Positions 6,389 to 14,202 of a stretch of 25,287 bases of DNA are shown here, one piece after another. The notes beneath the pieces are model-generated. The model was not told the origin of the DNA. It did no database searches and saw only the letters and a program-made list of their open reading frames with translations. Both the position numbers and the translations under genes were made by a program. The DNA comes from Solirubrobacteraceae bacterium. GTDB taxonomy: Bacteria > Actinomycetota > Thermoleophilia > Solirubrobacterales > Solirubrobacteraceae. How positions within the stretch are numbered: position 1 is the first letter of the stretch; every line of letters begins with the position of its first letter. The stretch is from contig JAICUS010000015.1 in assembly GCA_025935735.1 (NCBI GenBank), positions 1 to 25,287 of the forward strand. Reading direction: 5' to 3'.

Positions 6389-8435
6389 CAGCGCCATCAT
6401 CGACGCGGCGATGCGGCCCGCGCCGCCGACCGAGCAGGAGCTGCACGACGCGGCCGCGCTCGCGCCCGGCGACTACGAGATCTACTCCGAGAACCTCGTG
6501 CTGATGCTGCAGGAGGGCAAGGAGGTCATGACCAAGATGGGCATCTCGAGCATGCTCCACTCCGGGGACACGCTCGTGGCCATCTACACCGCCGGCGGCG
6601 ACCTCGTCTCCGCGGTGCTCGGCACCTACCTGCACTCGGTCACCGGCCAGGTCCCGATCAAGTTCATTGCCGACGAGTTCGCCGACGACCCGTCGGTCGG
6701 CGTGCGCGAGGGCGACGTCTACTACTGCAACGAGGCGCTCTACGGCGGCATCCACAACCCCGACCAGTTCGCGATCATGCCCGTCTTCCACGAGGGCGAG
6801 CTGATCGCCTGGGTGGTGTCGGGCGCCCACCAGTCCGAGACGGGCGGCTCAGAGCCGGGCGGCGAGGTGACGCAGGCCCACACCCGCCACGACGAGGGGA
6901 TGAAGCTGACGCCGATCAAGATCGGCGAGAGCTACCGGCTGCGCAACGATCTGCTGCGCATGATGGAGAACTTCATCTCGCGCGCGCCGCGGATGCAGGT
7001 GACCGACGTCAAGGCCCGGGTGGCGGCGTGCGACCGCGTGCGGGTGCGCCTCCAGGAGCTGGCCGGCCGCCGCGGCAACGCGATGCTGCGCGGCCTGTTC
7101 CGGCGGATGATCCAGCAGACCTCGCTGGGCGTGCGCCAGCGCATCGCCGGCTGGCCGGACGGCGTCTATCGCCACAACGTGTTCATGGACACCACCGGCC
7201 ACGAGGACGGCCTGCTGCGCATCTCGGTGGCGGTGACCGTGGCCGGCGACTCGCTGATCATCGACTTCAGCGGCACCTCGCCCGAGCACGAGGGCTCCTA
7301 CAACGCGTTCACCAACGTCATCCGCGGGCACTGCGCGGTCAACCTCTACCAGTTCCCGTTCCACGACTTCCCGATCTCCTCCGGGATGCTCGAGCACATC
7401 GACATCCGCGTCCCGCACGGCACGCTGTTCGACGCCGACCCCGAGGCGGCGATCAGCTGCTCGCCGCTGGTCGGCGCGATGGTCTTCCCGCTGCTCGGCG
7501 TCGCGCTGTCGAAGGCCATGTTCCCCACCGAGCAGCGCTCGCTGGTGTGCGGCTTCACCTCGTCGAGCGCCTCGGCGGTGATGGTGGCCGGCACCAACCA
7601 GCACGGCGTGCGGGTGACCGACTTCATGGGCTATCCGCTGAACGCCTACGGCCTGGGGGCGCGCTCCGACAAGGACGGCGTCGACGTGTTCGGCTTCCCC
7701 CACGGCCCGTGGGGCAAGGCGCCCGACGTCGAGGACATCGAGGCCGAGTTCCCGCTGCTGCACCTCTACCAGAAGCGCCAGCGCGACACCGGCGGGTCCG
7801 GCCGCTACCGCGGCGGCGTGGGCGCGGCGGTGGCCTACGTGGTCCACCAGTCGCCGCGGCTGGCGTTCACCTCCAGCCAGAAGGAGTCGAAGTTCCCCGC
7901 CCACAACGGCCTCTATGGCGGCTACTCGATGTCGGTGGTGCCCGGCATCCGCGTGCTCGGGGCGAGAGTGCAGGAGCAGATGCGCGAGGGCGTCCGGCTG
8001 CCCACCGACGACTACGAGCTGGCCTCCGGCGACAGCGACCTGCGCGGCGACGTGATCGTCGAGCACCAGACCCGCGGCATCCGCGTCCTGCACGAAGGCG
8101 AGGTGCTGGCCGCCAGCACGCAGGGCAGCGGCGGCTACGGCGACGTGCTCGACCGCCCGGCCGCGGAGGTCATGGACGATCTGCGCGAGGACGTGATCAG
8201 CCACTGGACCGCGCGCGAGGTCTACGCCGTCGTCTACGACCCCGACACGCTGATCGCCGACGACGAGGCCACGCGCGCGGCGCGCGAGCGCGTGCGCGTG
8301 GAGCGCCTGGAGCGCGGCCGGCCCTACGACGAGTTCGTGGCCGAGTGGGAGCAGCGGCGCCCGCCTGACCAGGTGCTCAAGTACTTCGGCGAGTGGCCGT
8401 CCGGCGCGCCCAACCGGGAGGTCGTGCGCATTTGA
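6381..8435 (+). CDS. hyuB: Hydantoinase/carboxylase HyuB-type subunit (ApcD/AcxB-like)
   Basis: A 684-residue HyuB-family protein. I chose the ATG at 6381 because GAGG lies 6 nt upstream; a GTG at 6375 is also in frame. The family metal-site segment is present: His125 and Asp128 in GGIHNPD and His150 in GAHQSETGG. These have the same spacing as the manganese ligands I recall for acetone carboxylase (His150, Asp153, His175). IDFSGTSPEHEGSYNA, typical of HyuB, occurs mid-protein. HyuB subunits carry the second half-reaction: hydrolysis of an activated ring amide, or carboxylation of an activated ketone. The stop overlaps the next start (TTGA). Confidence 0.88.
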   Translation: MFDSAIIDAAMRPAPPTEQELHDAAALAPGDYEIYSENLVLMLQEGKEVMTKMGISSMLHSGDTLVAIYTAGGDLVSAVLGTYLHSVTGQVPIKFIADEFADDPSVGVREGDVYYCNEALYGGIHNPDQFAIMPVFHEGELIAWVVSGAHQSETGGSEPGGEVTQAHTRHDEGMKLTPIKIGESYRLRNDLLRMMENFISRAPRMQVTDVKARVAACDRVRVRLQELAGRRGNAMLRGLFRRMIQQTSLGVRQRIAGWPDGVYRHNVFMDTTGHEDGLLRISVAVTVAGDSLIIDFSGTSPEHEGSYNAFTNVIRGHCAVNLYQFPFHDFPISSGMLEHIDIRVPHGTLFDADPEAAISCSPLVGAMVFPLLGVALSKAMFPTEQRSLVCGFTSSSASAVMVAGTNQHGVRVTDFMGYPLNAYGLGARSDKDGVDVFGFPHGPWGKAPDVEDIEAEFPLLHLYQKRQRDTGGSGRYRGGVGAAVAYVVHQSPRLAFTSSQKESKFPAHNGLYGGYSMSVVPGIRVLGARVQEQMREGVRLPTDDYELASGDSDLRGDVIVEHQTRGIRVLHEGEVLAASTQGSGGYGDVLDRPAAEVMDDLREDVISHWTAREVYAVVYDPDTLIADDEATRAARERVRVERLERGRPYDEFVAEWEQRRPPDQVLKYFGEWPSGAPNREVVRI

Positions 8436-9148
8436 CCGGCCGCGAGCGCTTCGGGGCCGCCGCCGCCGGCGAGGCGCTGGCGTTCGCGCCGCTGCTGTGG
8501 GACGAGGTGGCCGAGCTCGTGCACCAGCCGGGGGACGCCTGGTGGCACGACCCGGGGGCGGCGACCCGGATCCTGGTCGACGCCGCGACGCTGGCCGGGG
8601 CCGACGCGCTGCTCGTGCCCGCGCTGCCCGCGGCGGTCGACGAGCTGGCCGCGACCGGCGCGCGGGGCGACGACGCGCTCGACGGCCTGGCCGGCTCGGC
8701 GCCGGTGGGCCGGGCGGTCGCGGTCCTGGAGCGCCTGGCCGGGTCGGACTCGCGGGCGGTGGTTGCGGTGCTGCCGGATCTCGCCGGGCTGCTGCGCCGG
8801 ATGGGCGGCGAGGACGAATACGTGGCCGAGGACGCGTTCATCGACCTCGCCCGGGTGGCGCTGGAGGCCCGGGCGGATGGGCTGGCGGTGATCGCCGCCG
8901 AAGAGGCCGCCGTGGTCGCGTCCGGCGAGCGGGCGGGCGGGCTGGCCGCGCTGTTCCGCCGCCCGGTGGTCAGCGCCGTGCTGGGGAGCGGCGCGTGGGT
9001 CGAGCGGCGGCCGGAGGTGCCGGTCGGCTTTCTGGGCGACGACGGCGCCTGGCCGGCGCAGGCCGCCGGCGTCGTGCTCACGCCCGGGGACGTCAGCGGC
9101 CGCTGGGGCGTCGACGCGCTGCGGGCGATCGGAGCCGCCCGGCCGTGA
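8432..9148 (+). CDS. Short uroporphyrinogen decarboxylase-like protein, possible fifth subunit
   Basis: A 238-residue protein starting at TTG 8432, which overlaps the HyuB stop; GGGAGG lies at 8416-8421. A GTG at 8393 would be an in-frame alternative inside the upstream gene. The N-terminus (RERF-AAAAGEALAFAPLLW) and a TLAGADALLVP stretch resemble the opening of UroD/MtaA-type TIM-barrel proteins. It is about 100 residues shorter than true UroD (~340) and no cobalamin or zinc methyltransferase motif is clear. It occupies the position after HyuB where acetophenone carboxylase has its fifth gene (apcE). It may be an accessory or epsilon-like subunit, or a separate small decarboxylase or methyltransferase relative. 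The family call is tentative. Confidence 0.6.
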   Translation: MTGRERFGAAAAGEALAFAPLLWDEVAELVHQPGDAWWHDPGAATRILVDAATLAGADALLVPALPAAVDELAATGARGDDALDGLAGSAPVGRAVAVLERLAGSDSRAVVAVLPDLAGLLRRMGGEDEYVAEDAFIDLARVALEARADGLAVIAAEEAAVVASGERAGGLAALFRRPVVSAVLGSGAWVERRPEVPVGFLGDDGAWPAQAAGVVLTPGDVSGRWGVDALRAIGAARP

Positions 9149-10080
9149 GAGTCGCCGTGCTGGGCAGCGGGGTGATGGGCGTCAACATCGCCCGCACGTT
9201 CCTGCGCGCGGGCGCCGAGGTGGCGCTGTACTCGCGCTCGGAGGAGACGCTCCGGCGGGCGCGCGCTCAGCTCGCCGGCGAGCGCGAGCCGGCCGGCGCT
9301 TCGACGCAGGTGGCCGGCGCGGCGGCCGGCGCGGACCTCGTGATCGAGTCAGTGCCGGAGCGCGAGCCGCTCAAGCGCGAGCTGCTGGCGGCCGCCGAGG
9401 CCGCGGCCGGCCCGCAGGCGGTCATCGCCACCAACACGTCCTCACTGTCGCTCGACCGGCTGGCCGACGCCCTGGAGCGGCCCGAGCGCTTCCTCGGGCT
9501 GCACTGGTTCAACCCCGCGCACCTGATCCCGCTGGTCGAGGTGGTGCCGTGCGAGCGCACCGACGCGGTCGTGACCGCGTGGGCGGTCGACCGGCTGCGC
9601 GCGGCCGGCAAGCGGCCGCTGCGGCTGACCCGGGCGGTCCCGGGGTTCGTGGCCAACCGCCTCCAGTACGCGCTGATCCGCGAGGCGCTCGCCCTGCTCG
9701 AGGCCGGCGTGGCCGACGCGCCGTCGATCGACGCCGCGTTGACCGACTGCTTGGGGTTGCGCTGGGCGGCGATCGGGCCCCTGCGCTCGACCGACCTCGC
9801 GGGCGTGGACACCGCGGTCGCGGTGGCGCAGCAGCTCTATCCCGAGCTGTCGGCGGAGCGCTCGGTGTCGGCGCCGCTGCTGGCGCTGCGCGACGCCGGC
9901 CGGCTGGGCGCGCGCGGCGGCGAGGGCTTCTACCGCTACGAGGACCCGGGGGCGGCCGAGCGCGCCCGCGACCGGCTGCTGGAGGCGGTGCTCGCGGCCA
10001 CCGCCGCGGCGCGCTCGGCGTCCGCGCCCGACGGCGCCGGGGCGGGGTCGTCCTCCCAGTACCCCAGCTCAGTCAAGTAG
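9145..10080 (+). CDS. 3-hydroxyacyl-CoA dehydrogenase family protein
   Basis: A 311-residue protein starting at a GTG that overlaps the previous stop (GTGA). The N-terminal Rossmann domain has GSGVMG, then ATNTSS and the catalytic-region HWFNP. The C-terminal helical domain carries PGFVANRLQYALIREALALLE and ends with the usual GEGFYRYED. These are features of short, single-domain NAD-dependent 3-hydroxyacyl-CoA dehydrogenases (HbdA/PaaH type), which oxidise 3-hydroxyacyl-CoA. It may act on acyl-CoA made by the downstream CoA-transferase. The last ~45 residues are alanine/serine-rich and lie in the region overlapping the opposite-strand GntR gene, so this tail may be recent. Confidence 0.87.
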   Translation: MRVAVLGSGVMGVNIARTFLRAGAEVALYSRSEETLRRARAQLAGEREPAGASTQVAGAAAGADLVIESVPEREPLKRELLAAAEAAAGPQAVIATNTSSLSLDRLADALERPERFLGLHWFNPAHLIPLVEVVPCERTDAVVTAWAVDRLRAAGKRPLRLTRAVPGFVANRLQYALIREALALLEAGVADAPSIDAALTDCLGLRWAAIGPLRSTDLAGVDTAVAVAQQLYPELSAERSVSAPLLALRDAGRLGARGGEGFYRYEDPGAAERARDRLLEAVLAATAAARSASAPDGAGAGSSSQYPSSVK

Positions 10081-10766
10081 TCGCGCAGCAGCGCCCAGGC
10101 GTGCAACACGTGCGAGCGCATCGCCTCGCGGGCGGCCGCGGCGTCGCCGCGCTCGAGCGCGCGCCGGATCGCCTCGTGCTCGTCGACGTTGAGCACGCGC
10201 CGCTCCTCGGGCGTGCGCAGCGCGCGCCAGACGTAGTCCTTCGGGAAGGCGTTCTCGGTGGCGGTGATCATCTCTGCCAGGTAGGCGTTGCCGACGGCTG
10301 CGCGGATGGTGCGGTGGAAGTCGGTGTTGGCCGCGGCGATGCGCTCGTTGAGCGCGGCGGCGCCGGCCGCCGCGGGAGTGCGGGCGGCGTCCTCGACGGC
10401 CGAGCTGAGCGCCGCCTGGTGACCCTGGAGGCGGATCATCAACGCGTCGTCCCGGTGCGCGGCGGCCTGCGCCGCGGCGTAGCCCTCGAGCTCCGCGCGC
10501 ACGGCGTAGATGTCGCCGAGCTCGCCGGCCGTCAGACGGCGGACCACGACCGCCCGGTTGGGCAGCTTGCGCACCAGCCCCTGCGCCTCGAGCCGCTGGA
10601 TCGCCTCGCGCAGCGGCGTGCGGCTGACGCCGTAGCGGGCGCTCAGGTGCTCCTGGAAGAGCCGCTCGCCCGGGCGCAGCGCGCCGCGCAGGATGTCCTC
10701 CTGGATCCGGAACGCCAACTCTGTGGTCAACGACCGGGCTTCCAGCGGGCGCGCGAGTCCGCTCAC
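9936..10766 (-). CDS. GntR family regulator, FCD domain (regulator 1)
   Basis: A 276-residue cytosolic repressor-type protein. The N-terminal winged helix (about 15-85) has ILRGALRPGERL, SRTPLREAIQRLEAQGLV and a basic wing. The helical FCD ligand-binding domain follows to about residue 235, with DFHRTI, DEHEAI and MRSHVLH supplying the usual metal-binding histidines. FCD regulators sense small organic acids or sugars. The start is a GTG at 10766. It is less like regulators 2 and 3 than they are like each other. The family ends near 230-240 residues, so the final ~35 low-complexity residues, encoded antisense to the dehydrogenase tail, look like an extension. It is divergent from regulator 2, sharing a 79-nt promoter region. 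Confidence 0.88.
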   Translation of the reverse strand: MSGLARPLEARSLTTELAFRIQEDILRGALRPGERLFQEHLSARYGVSRTPLREAIQRLEAQGLVRKLPNRAVVVRRLTAGELGDIYAVRAELEGYAAAQAAAHRDDALMIRLQGHQAALSSAVEDAARTPAAAGAAALNERIAAANTDFHRTIRAAVGNAYLAEMITATENAFPKDYVWRALRTPEERRVLNVDEHEAIRRALERGDAAAAREAMRSHVLHAWALLRDYLTELGYWEDDPAPAPSGADAERAAAVAASTASSSRSRARSAAPGSS

Positions 10767-10845
10767 CCGAACAGCCTAGTGCGTCACTGCGACGACCTCC
10801 GACCGCATCGATTCTGCATCTTGTATACACTCGATTCCGTAGACC
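10767..10845. promoter_or_regulatory. 79-nt divergent promoter region between GntR regulators 1 and 2
   Basis: This is the only non-coding stretch between the urocanase operon/regulator 1 side and the eleven-gene operon, so both promoters must lie here or inside coding sequence. It contains the palindrome TGTATACA (10822-10829). Rightward, TACACT (10826-10831) fits a TANNNT -10, which would give a transcript starting about 8 nt before the ATG at 10846. There is no good -35 at the expected place and no Shine-Dalgarno, so initiation may be regulator-assisted or nearly leaderless. Confidence 0.5.
10814..10829. repeat. 16-mer repeat copy 2 (inverted relative to 111-126), putative operator
   Basis: The minus strand of this segment is identical over 16 nt to 111-126. 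In both places the CTGCATCTTGTATACA orientation points to a nearby gene start: leftward gene at 33, regulator 2 at 10846. The palindromic core overlaps the likely -10. An identical 16-mer next to divergent GntR genes makes a shared regulator plausible. Confidence 0.55.
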
Positions 10846-11562
10846 ATGTCCGACCCCGGCTCCGTCGACTCCGTCAAGCTCGCTGCGACGCCCTTCCCGC
10901 CGATCGAGCGGCCGCCCACACTGTCCGAGCACGTCGTCCAGATCCTGCGTGACGACATCCTGAGCGGACGGCTGGCCCCCGGCGAGCGCCTGACGGAGAG
11001 CACCATCATGTCCCGCACCGGCGTCAGCCGGACGCCGGTGCGCGAGGGCCTGCGCAACCTCGAGGCGGAGGGGCTCGTGGTCAGCCGGCGCGGCCGCAGC
11101 AGCTACATCACCTACCGGCTCTCGGCCGAGGAGGCGGCGCTGGTCTATGACTGCCGGCTCGTGCTCGAGCCCTACCTGACGGGGCTGGCCGCGGAGCGCC
11201 TCGGCTCGGACGAGCTGGCGTCGCTCGAGGCCGTACTCGAGCGCTTCTCGAGCGCGCTCGACGGCGACCCGCGCGCAGTCGGCCAGCTCGACGCCGACTT
11301 CCACCTGTCGATCTACGCCGCCAGCCGTAGCGAGCTGCTCGGCGTGCTGCGCGGCTACTGGTCGCGCCTGCAGATCGAGCTGTCCGAGCGTGTGTACGCG
11401 ATGGAGGTGCCGCGGCGCTTCGTCGCCGAGCACGAGGGCATCCTCCAAGCGCTCGCCGCGCACGACGGCACGCTGGCCGCCGAGCGCATGCGCTCCCACC
11501 TCGAGCATGGGCGGGCCGTGCTCGCCGCGGCACTCGCCCGACCCGAAAGGACCACGCAGTGA
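10846..11562 (+). CDS. GntR family regulator, FCD domain (regulator 2)
   Basis: A 238-residue FadR-subfamily regulator. Winged helix at about 23-85 (LSEHVVQILRDDIL, SGRLAPGERL, SRTPVREGLRNLEAEGL), then an all-helical FCD domain with DADFHLSIYAAS, AEHEGIL and MRSHLEHG providing the metal-ligand histidines. Most of its length aligns without gaps to regulator 3 (21335-22042), sharing long blocks such as GRLAPGERLTE, QLDADFHLSIY and VLRGYWSRLQ. It is the first gene of the eleven-gene run, overlapping the next start by 4 nt (GTGA), so it probably autoregulates that operon through the palindrome at 10822-10829. No Shine-Dalgarno precedes the ATG. Confidence 0.9.
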   Translation: MSDPGSVDSVKLAATPFPPIERPPTLSEHVVQILRDDILSGRLAPGERLTESTIMSRTGVSRTPVREGLRNLEAEGLVVSRRGRSSYITYRLSAEEAALVYDCRLVLEPYLTGLAAERLGSDELASLEAVLERFSSALDGDPRAVGQLDADFHLSIYAASRSELLGVLRGYWSRLQIELSERVYAMEVPRRFVAEHEGILQALAAHDGTLAAERMRSHLEHGRAVLAAALARPERTTQ

Positions 11563-12524
11563 CGACCGAACGCTTCGGGCTCGCGCTCGAGAACTTCACC
11601 GCTGCGCCGCGCGAGCCGGACGTCGGCGCGCTGCTGGCCTATGCCCGACGGGCCGAGGAGCTGGGCTTCGGCTCTCTGTGGGCGTGGGACCACATGCTGC
11701 TCGGGACCCGGAAGCCGTTCCCGTTCCTGGACTCGCTCACCACGCTGGCGGCGCTCGCGCCGATGACCGAGAGGGTGCGGCTCGGCACCGGCGTCCTCAT
11801 CCTGGCGCTGCGCAACCCACTCGTGATGGCGAAGGTGTGCGCCACGCTCGACCACCTGTCCGGAGGCCGGCTGACGCTCGGGTTGGCCACGGGCTGGTAC
11901 GAGCGCGAGTTCAACGCCGCGGGCGTCCCCTACCGGCGGCGCGGCCGGGTCTTTGAGCACAACCTGGAAGCGATCCAGCGCTTCTGGAGCGGCGAGCCGG
12001 TGGCCGGCGAGCAGAACGGCATCGAGTACCGCAACGCGTTGATGCTGCCAGCGCCCCTGCAGCGGCCGCGGCCCAAGCTGCTGATCGGCGGCTACGTCGA
12101 CAAGGTGCTCCAGCGGGTGGCCACCAAGTCGGACGGCTGGCTGACCTACTTCTACACGCCCGAGAGCTTCGCCGACGCCTGGCGCAAGATCCGCGGGTTC
12201 GCCGAAGAGGCGGGGCGCGACCCGGACGGGCTGGAGAACGTCGCCCAGCTGCCGATCTGCGTCGCCGGCTCCTTCGAGGAGGCCGACCGGCGGTCGCGCG
12301 AGTACATCGCCGAGTACTTCGACCTGCCCGAGTGGAGCGAGTCGAGCGCCGAGAGCTCGATCCGCGGCACGCCCGAGGACTGCGCCGAGCAGCTGGCCCG
12401 CCAGTTCGAGGCTGGCGTCCAGCACATCTGCCTGTGTCCGGCGGGCTACGACCCCGAGCAGGTCGAGCGGATCGCCGCCGAGGTGCTGCCGCTGCTGGCG
12501 GACGCCGGCGTGGGGGCCGCGTGA
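11559..12524 (+). CDS. Luciferase-like (LLM class) flavin or F420-dependent oxidoreductase
   Basis: A 321-residue TIM-barrel protein of the bacterial luciferase-like family. Start GTG at 11559 with AAAGGA 7 nt upstream. Typical family features are ARRAEELGFGSLWAWDH near the N-terminus, RVRLGTGVLIL, RNPLVMAKVCATLDHLSGGRL and GLATGWYEREF. The pattern is closer to the F420-using actinobacterial branch than to FMN monooxygenases such as RutA, but cofactor cannot be fixed by eye. It may oxidise or reduce an intermediate of the pathway, or be the ring-attacking oxygenase if flavin-dependent. The stop shares one base with the next ATG (TGATG). Confidence 0.85.
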   Translation: MTTERFGLALENFTAAPREPDVGALLAYARRAEELGFGSLWAWDHMLLGTRKPFPFLDSLTTLAALAPMTERVRLGTGVLILALRNPLVMAKVCATLDHLSGGRLTLGLATGWYEREFNAAGVPYRRRGRVFEHNLEAIQRFWSGEPVAGEQNGIEYRNALMLPAPLQRPRPKLLIGGYVDKVLQRVATKSDGWLTYFYTPESFADAWRKIRGFAEEAGRDPDGLENVAQLPICVAGSFEEADRRSREYIAEYFDLPEWSESSAESSIRGTPEDCAEQLARQFEAGVQHICLCPAGYDPEQVERIAAEVLPLLADAGVGAA

Positions 12525-13417
12525 TGGACAAGCGGATGGACCTCGCCCAAGCGGCGGAGCTGGTCGCCGACGGCGACACCGTGGTGATGGGCGGCTGTTT
12601 GTACTCGCGCGCGCCCTACGCGATGCTGTTCGAGCTGCTGCGCGCCGCACGGCGCGACCTCACGCTGGCCCGCAACCTCATGTGCTACGAGGCGGAGCTG
12701 ATGCTCGTGCGCGGGGCGGCGTCGCGGCTGATGTCCAGCTGGGTGGGAATCGGGCTGCCCTGGGGCATCCCCAAGGTGTTCCGCTCATACGTCGAGCGCG
12801 ACCCTTCGATCTACGAGGAATGGAGCCACCTGAGCTTCGGGCTGCGCTTCCTCGCCGGCTCGATGGGCATGCCGTTCCTGCCCACCGCGTCGCTGCTGGG
12901 CTCTGACGTCCTCGGCCGCACGCCGGCGCAGGAGATGCGCTGCCCGTTCACCGGCGAGCTGTTGGTCGCCGTGCCGGCCTGCCAGCCCGAGGTCGCGCTG
13001 CTGCACGCACACCGGGCCGACCCCGAGGGCAACGCACAAGTCGACGGGCCGGTCTACATGGACCTCGAGTTCGCCCGCGCGGCCAAGACCGTGATCGTCA
13101 CGGCCGAGCAGGTGGTCACCACCGAGGAGGTCACCCGCACGGCGGACCGGACGGTGGTCCCCGGCTTCCTCGTCGACGCGGTGGTCGAGGTGCCGTTCGG
13201 CGCTTATCCCGGCGAGTGCTACGGGCTCTACGAGGCGCACTTCCAGCACTTCGACGCCTACGTCGAGATGGTCAACGCCGACGGCGCCGACGGCGTCGAG
13301 GCCTACCTGCGCCGACACGTGGACGAGCCCGGGGACTTCGCCGGGCTGCTCGACCTGGTCGGCGCCTCGACGCTGCTCGAACAGCGCCGCCGGGCACGGG
13401 AGCTGGTGACGGCATGA
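12524..13417 (+). CDS. Class I CoA-transferase alpha subunit (GctA/IpdA-like)
   Basis: A 297-residue protein with the opening LAQAAELVADGDTVVMGG, RDLTLARNL, LPWGIPKVFRSYV, and the central VAVPACQPEVALLHAHRADPEGNAQVDGP common to alpha chains of glutaconate-type CoA-transferases. It forms a pair with the next gene, coupled by an ATGA overlap. The partner supplies the catalytic glutamate. Expected role is CoA transfer to a carboxylic acid, which would feed the 3-hydroxyacyl-CoA dehydrogenase. Some relatives (IpdAB) are instead ring-opening acyl-CoA hydrolases. A second in-frame ATG lies four codons downstream; I kept the first because it is coupled to the upstream stop. Confidence 0.85.
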   Translation: MDKRMDLAQAAELVADGDTVVMGGCLYSRAPYAMLFELLRAARRDLTLARNLMCYEAELMLVRGAASRLMSSWVGIGLPWGIPKVFRSYVERDPSIYEEWSHLSFGLRFLAGSMGMPFLPTASLLGSDVLGRTPAQEMRCPFTGELLVAVPACQPEVALLHAHRADPEGNAQVDGPVYMDLEFARAAKTVIVTAEQVVTTEEVTRTADRTVVPGFLVDAVVEVPFGAYPGECYGLYEAHFQHFDAYVEMVNADGADGVEAYLRRHVDEPGDFAGLLDLVGASTLLEQRRRARELVTA

Positions 13418-14202
13418 GCCGCCCCGAGGAGCTGATGACGATCGCGGGCAGCCGCCTGCTGCGTGACGACCACGTGGTGTTCGCCGGCGTCGGCGCGCCT
13501 CTGGAGGCCAGCGTGCTGGCCAAGCGCCTGCACGCGCCGTCGCTGACGATCGTGCTGGAGGGCGGCTCGATCGGCCCGCAGATGATCCCGGGCAAGCTGC
13601 CCATCTCCACCAACGAGATGCGCGCTCAGGTCGGCTCGAGCATGCTCGTCGGGATCATCGACCTGTTCCTGTACGCCCAGCGCGGCTGCTACGACGTGGG
13701 CTTCATCGGCGCGGCGCAGATCGACGCGTACGGCAACGTCAACACGAGCTACATCGGCGACCCGGACGACCCGAAGGTGCGCCTGCCGGGCAGCGGCGGC
13801 GCCAACGACATCGTCTCGAGCTGCCGCGAGATCATCGTGATGACCCGCCACGAGCGGCGCCGCTTCGTCGAGCGCGTCGACTTCGTCACGAGCCCCGGCT
13901 ACCTGTCCGGCCCCGAGTCGCGGGCGCGCGCGGGGCTGACCCGCTCGCAGCCGATCGCGGTGATCACGGACCTCGCGCTGCTGGGCTTCGACCCCGAGAC
14001 GGGCCGCCTGCGACTCGATGCGCTCCAGCCCGGCGCGACCGTCGACGCGGTCGTCGACGCCACGGGCTTCGAGCTGCTGATCCCGCGGGAGATCGCGCAG
14101 CTGTCTCCCCCCACCCCCGCGGAGCTCGCGGAGCTCCGCCGATTGCACGAGAGCGAAGGGCAGGCCGCCGGCCAGCTCAAGGAGGCCACTGCCACGTCAT
14201 GA
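13414..14202 (+). CDS. Class I CoA-transferase beta subunit (GctB/IpdB-like)
   Basis: A 262-residue beta chain. The ExGxxG motif of class I CoA-transferases is present as EGGSIG with Glu49, the residue expected to form the gamma-glutamyl-CoA thioester. Further family features are DVGFIGAAQIDAYGNVNTSYIGD and GSGGANDI, with TRHERRRFVERVDFVTSPGY near residues 145-165. Together with the alpha chain it should form an alpha/beta heterotetramer. The gene is in the middle of an ungapped operon and ends in an ATGA overlap. The acid substrate is unknown. Confidence 0.86.
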   Translation: MSRPEELMTIAGSRLLRDDHVVFAGVGAPLEASVLAKRLHAPSLTIVLEGGSIGPQMIPGKLPISTNEMRAQVGSSMLVGIIDLFLYAQRGCYDVGFIGAAQIDAYGNVNTSYIGDPDDPKVRLPGSGGANDIVSSCREIIVMTRHERRRFVERVDFVTSPGYLSGPESRARAGLTRSQPIAVITDLALLGFDPETGRLRLDALQPGATVDAVVDATGFELLIPREIAQLSPPTPAELAELRRLHESEGQAAGQLKEATATS

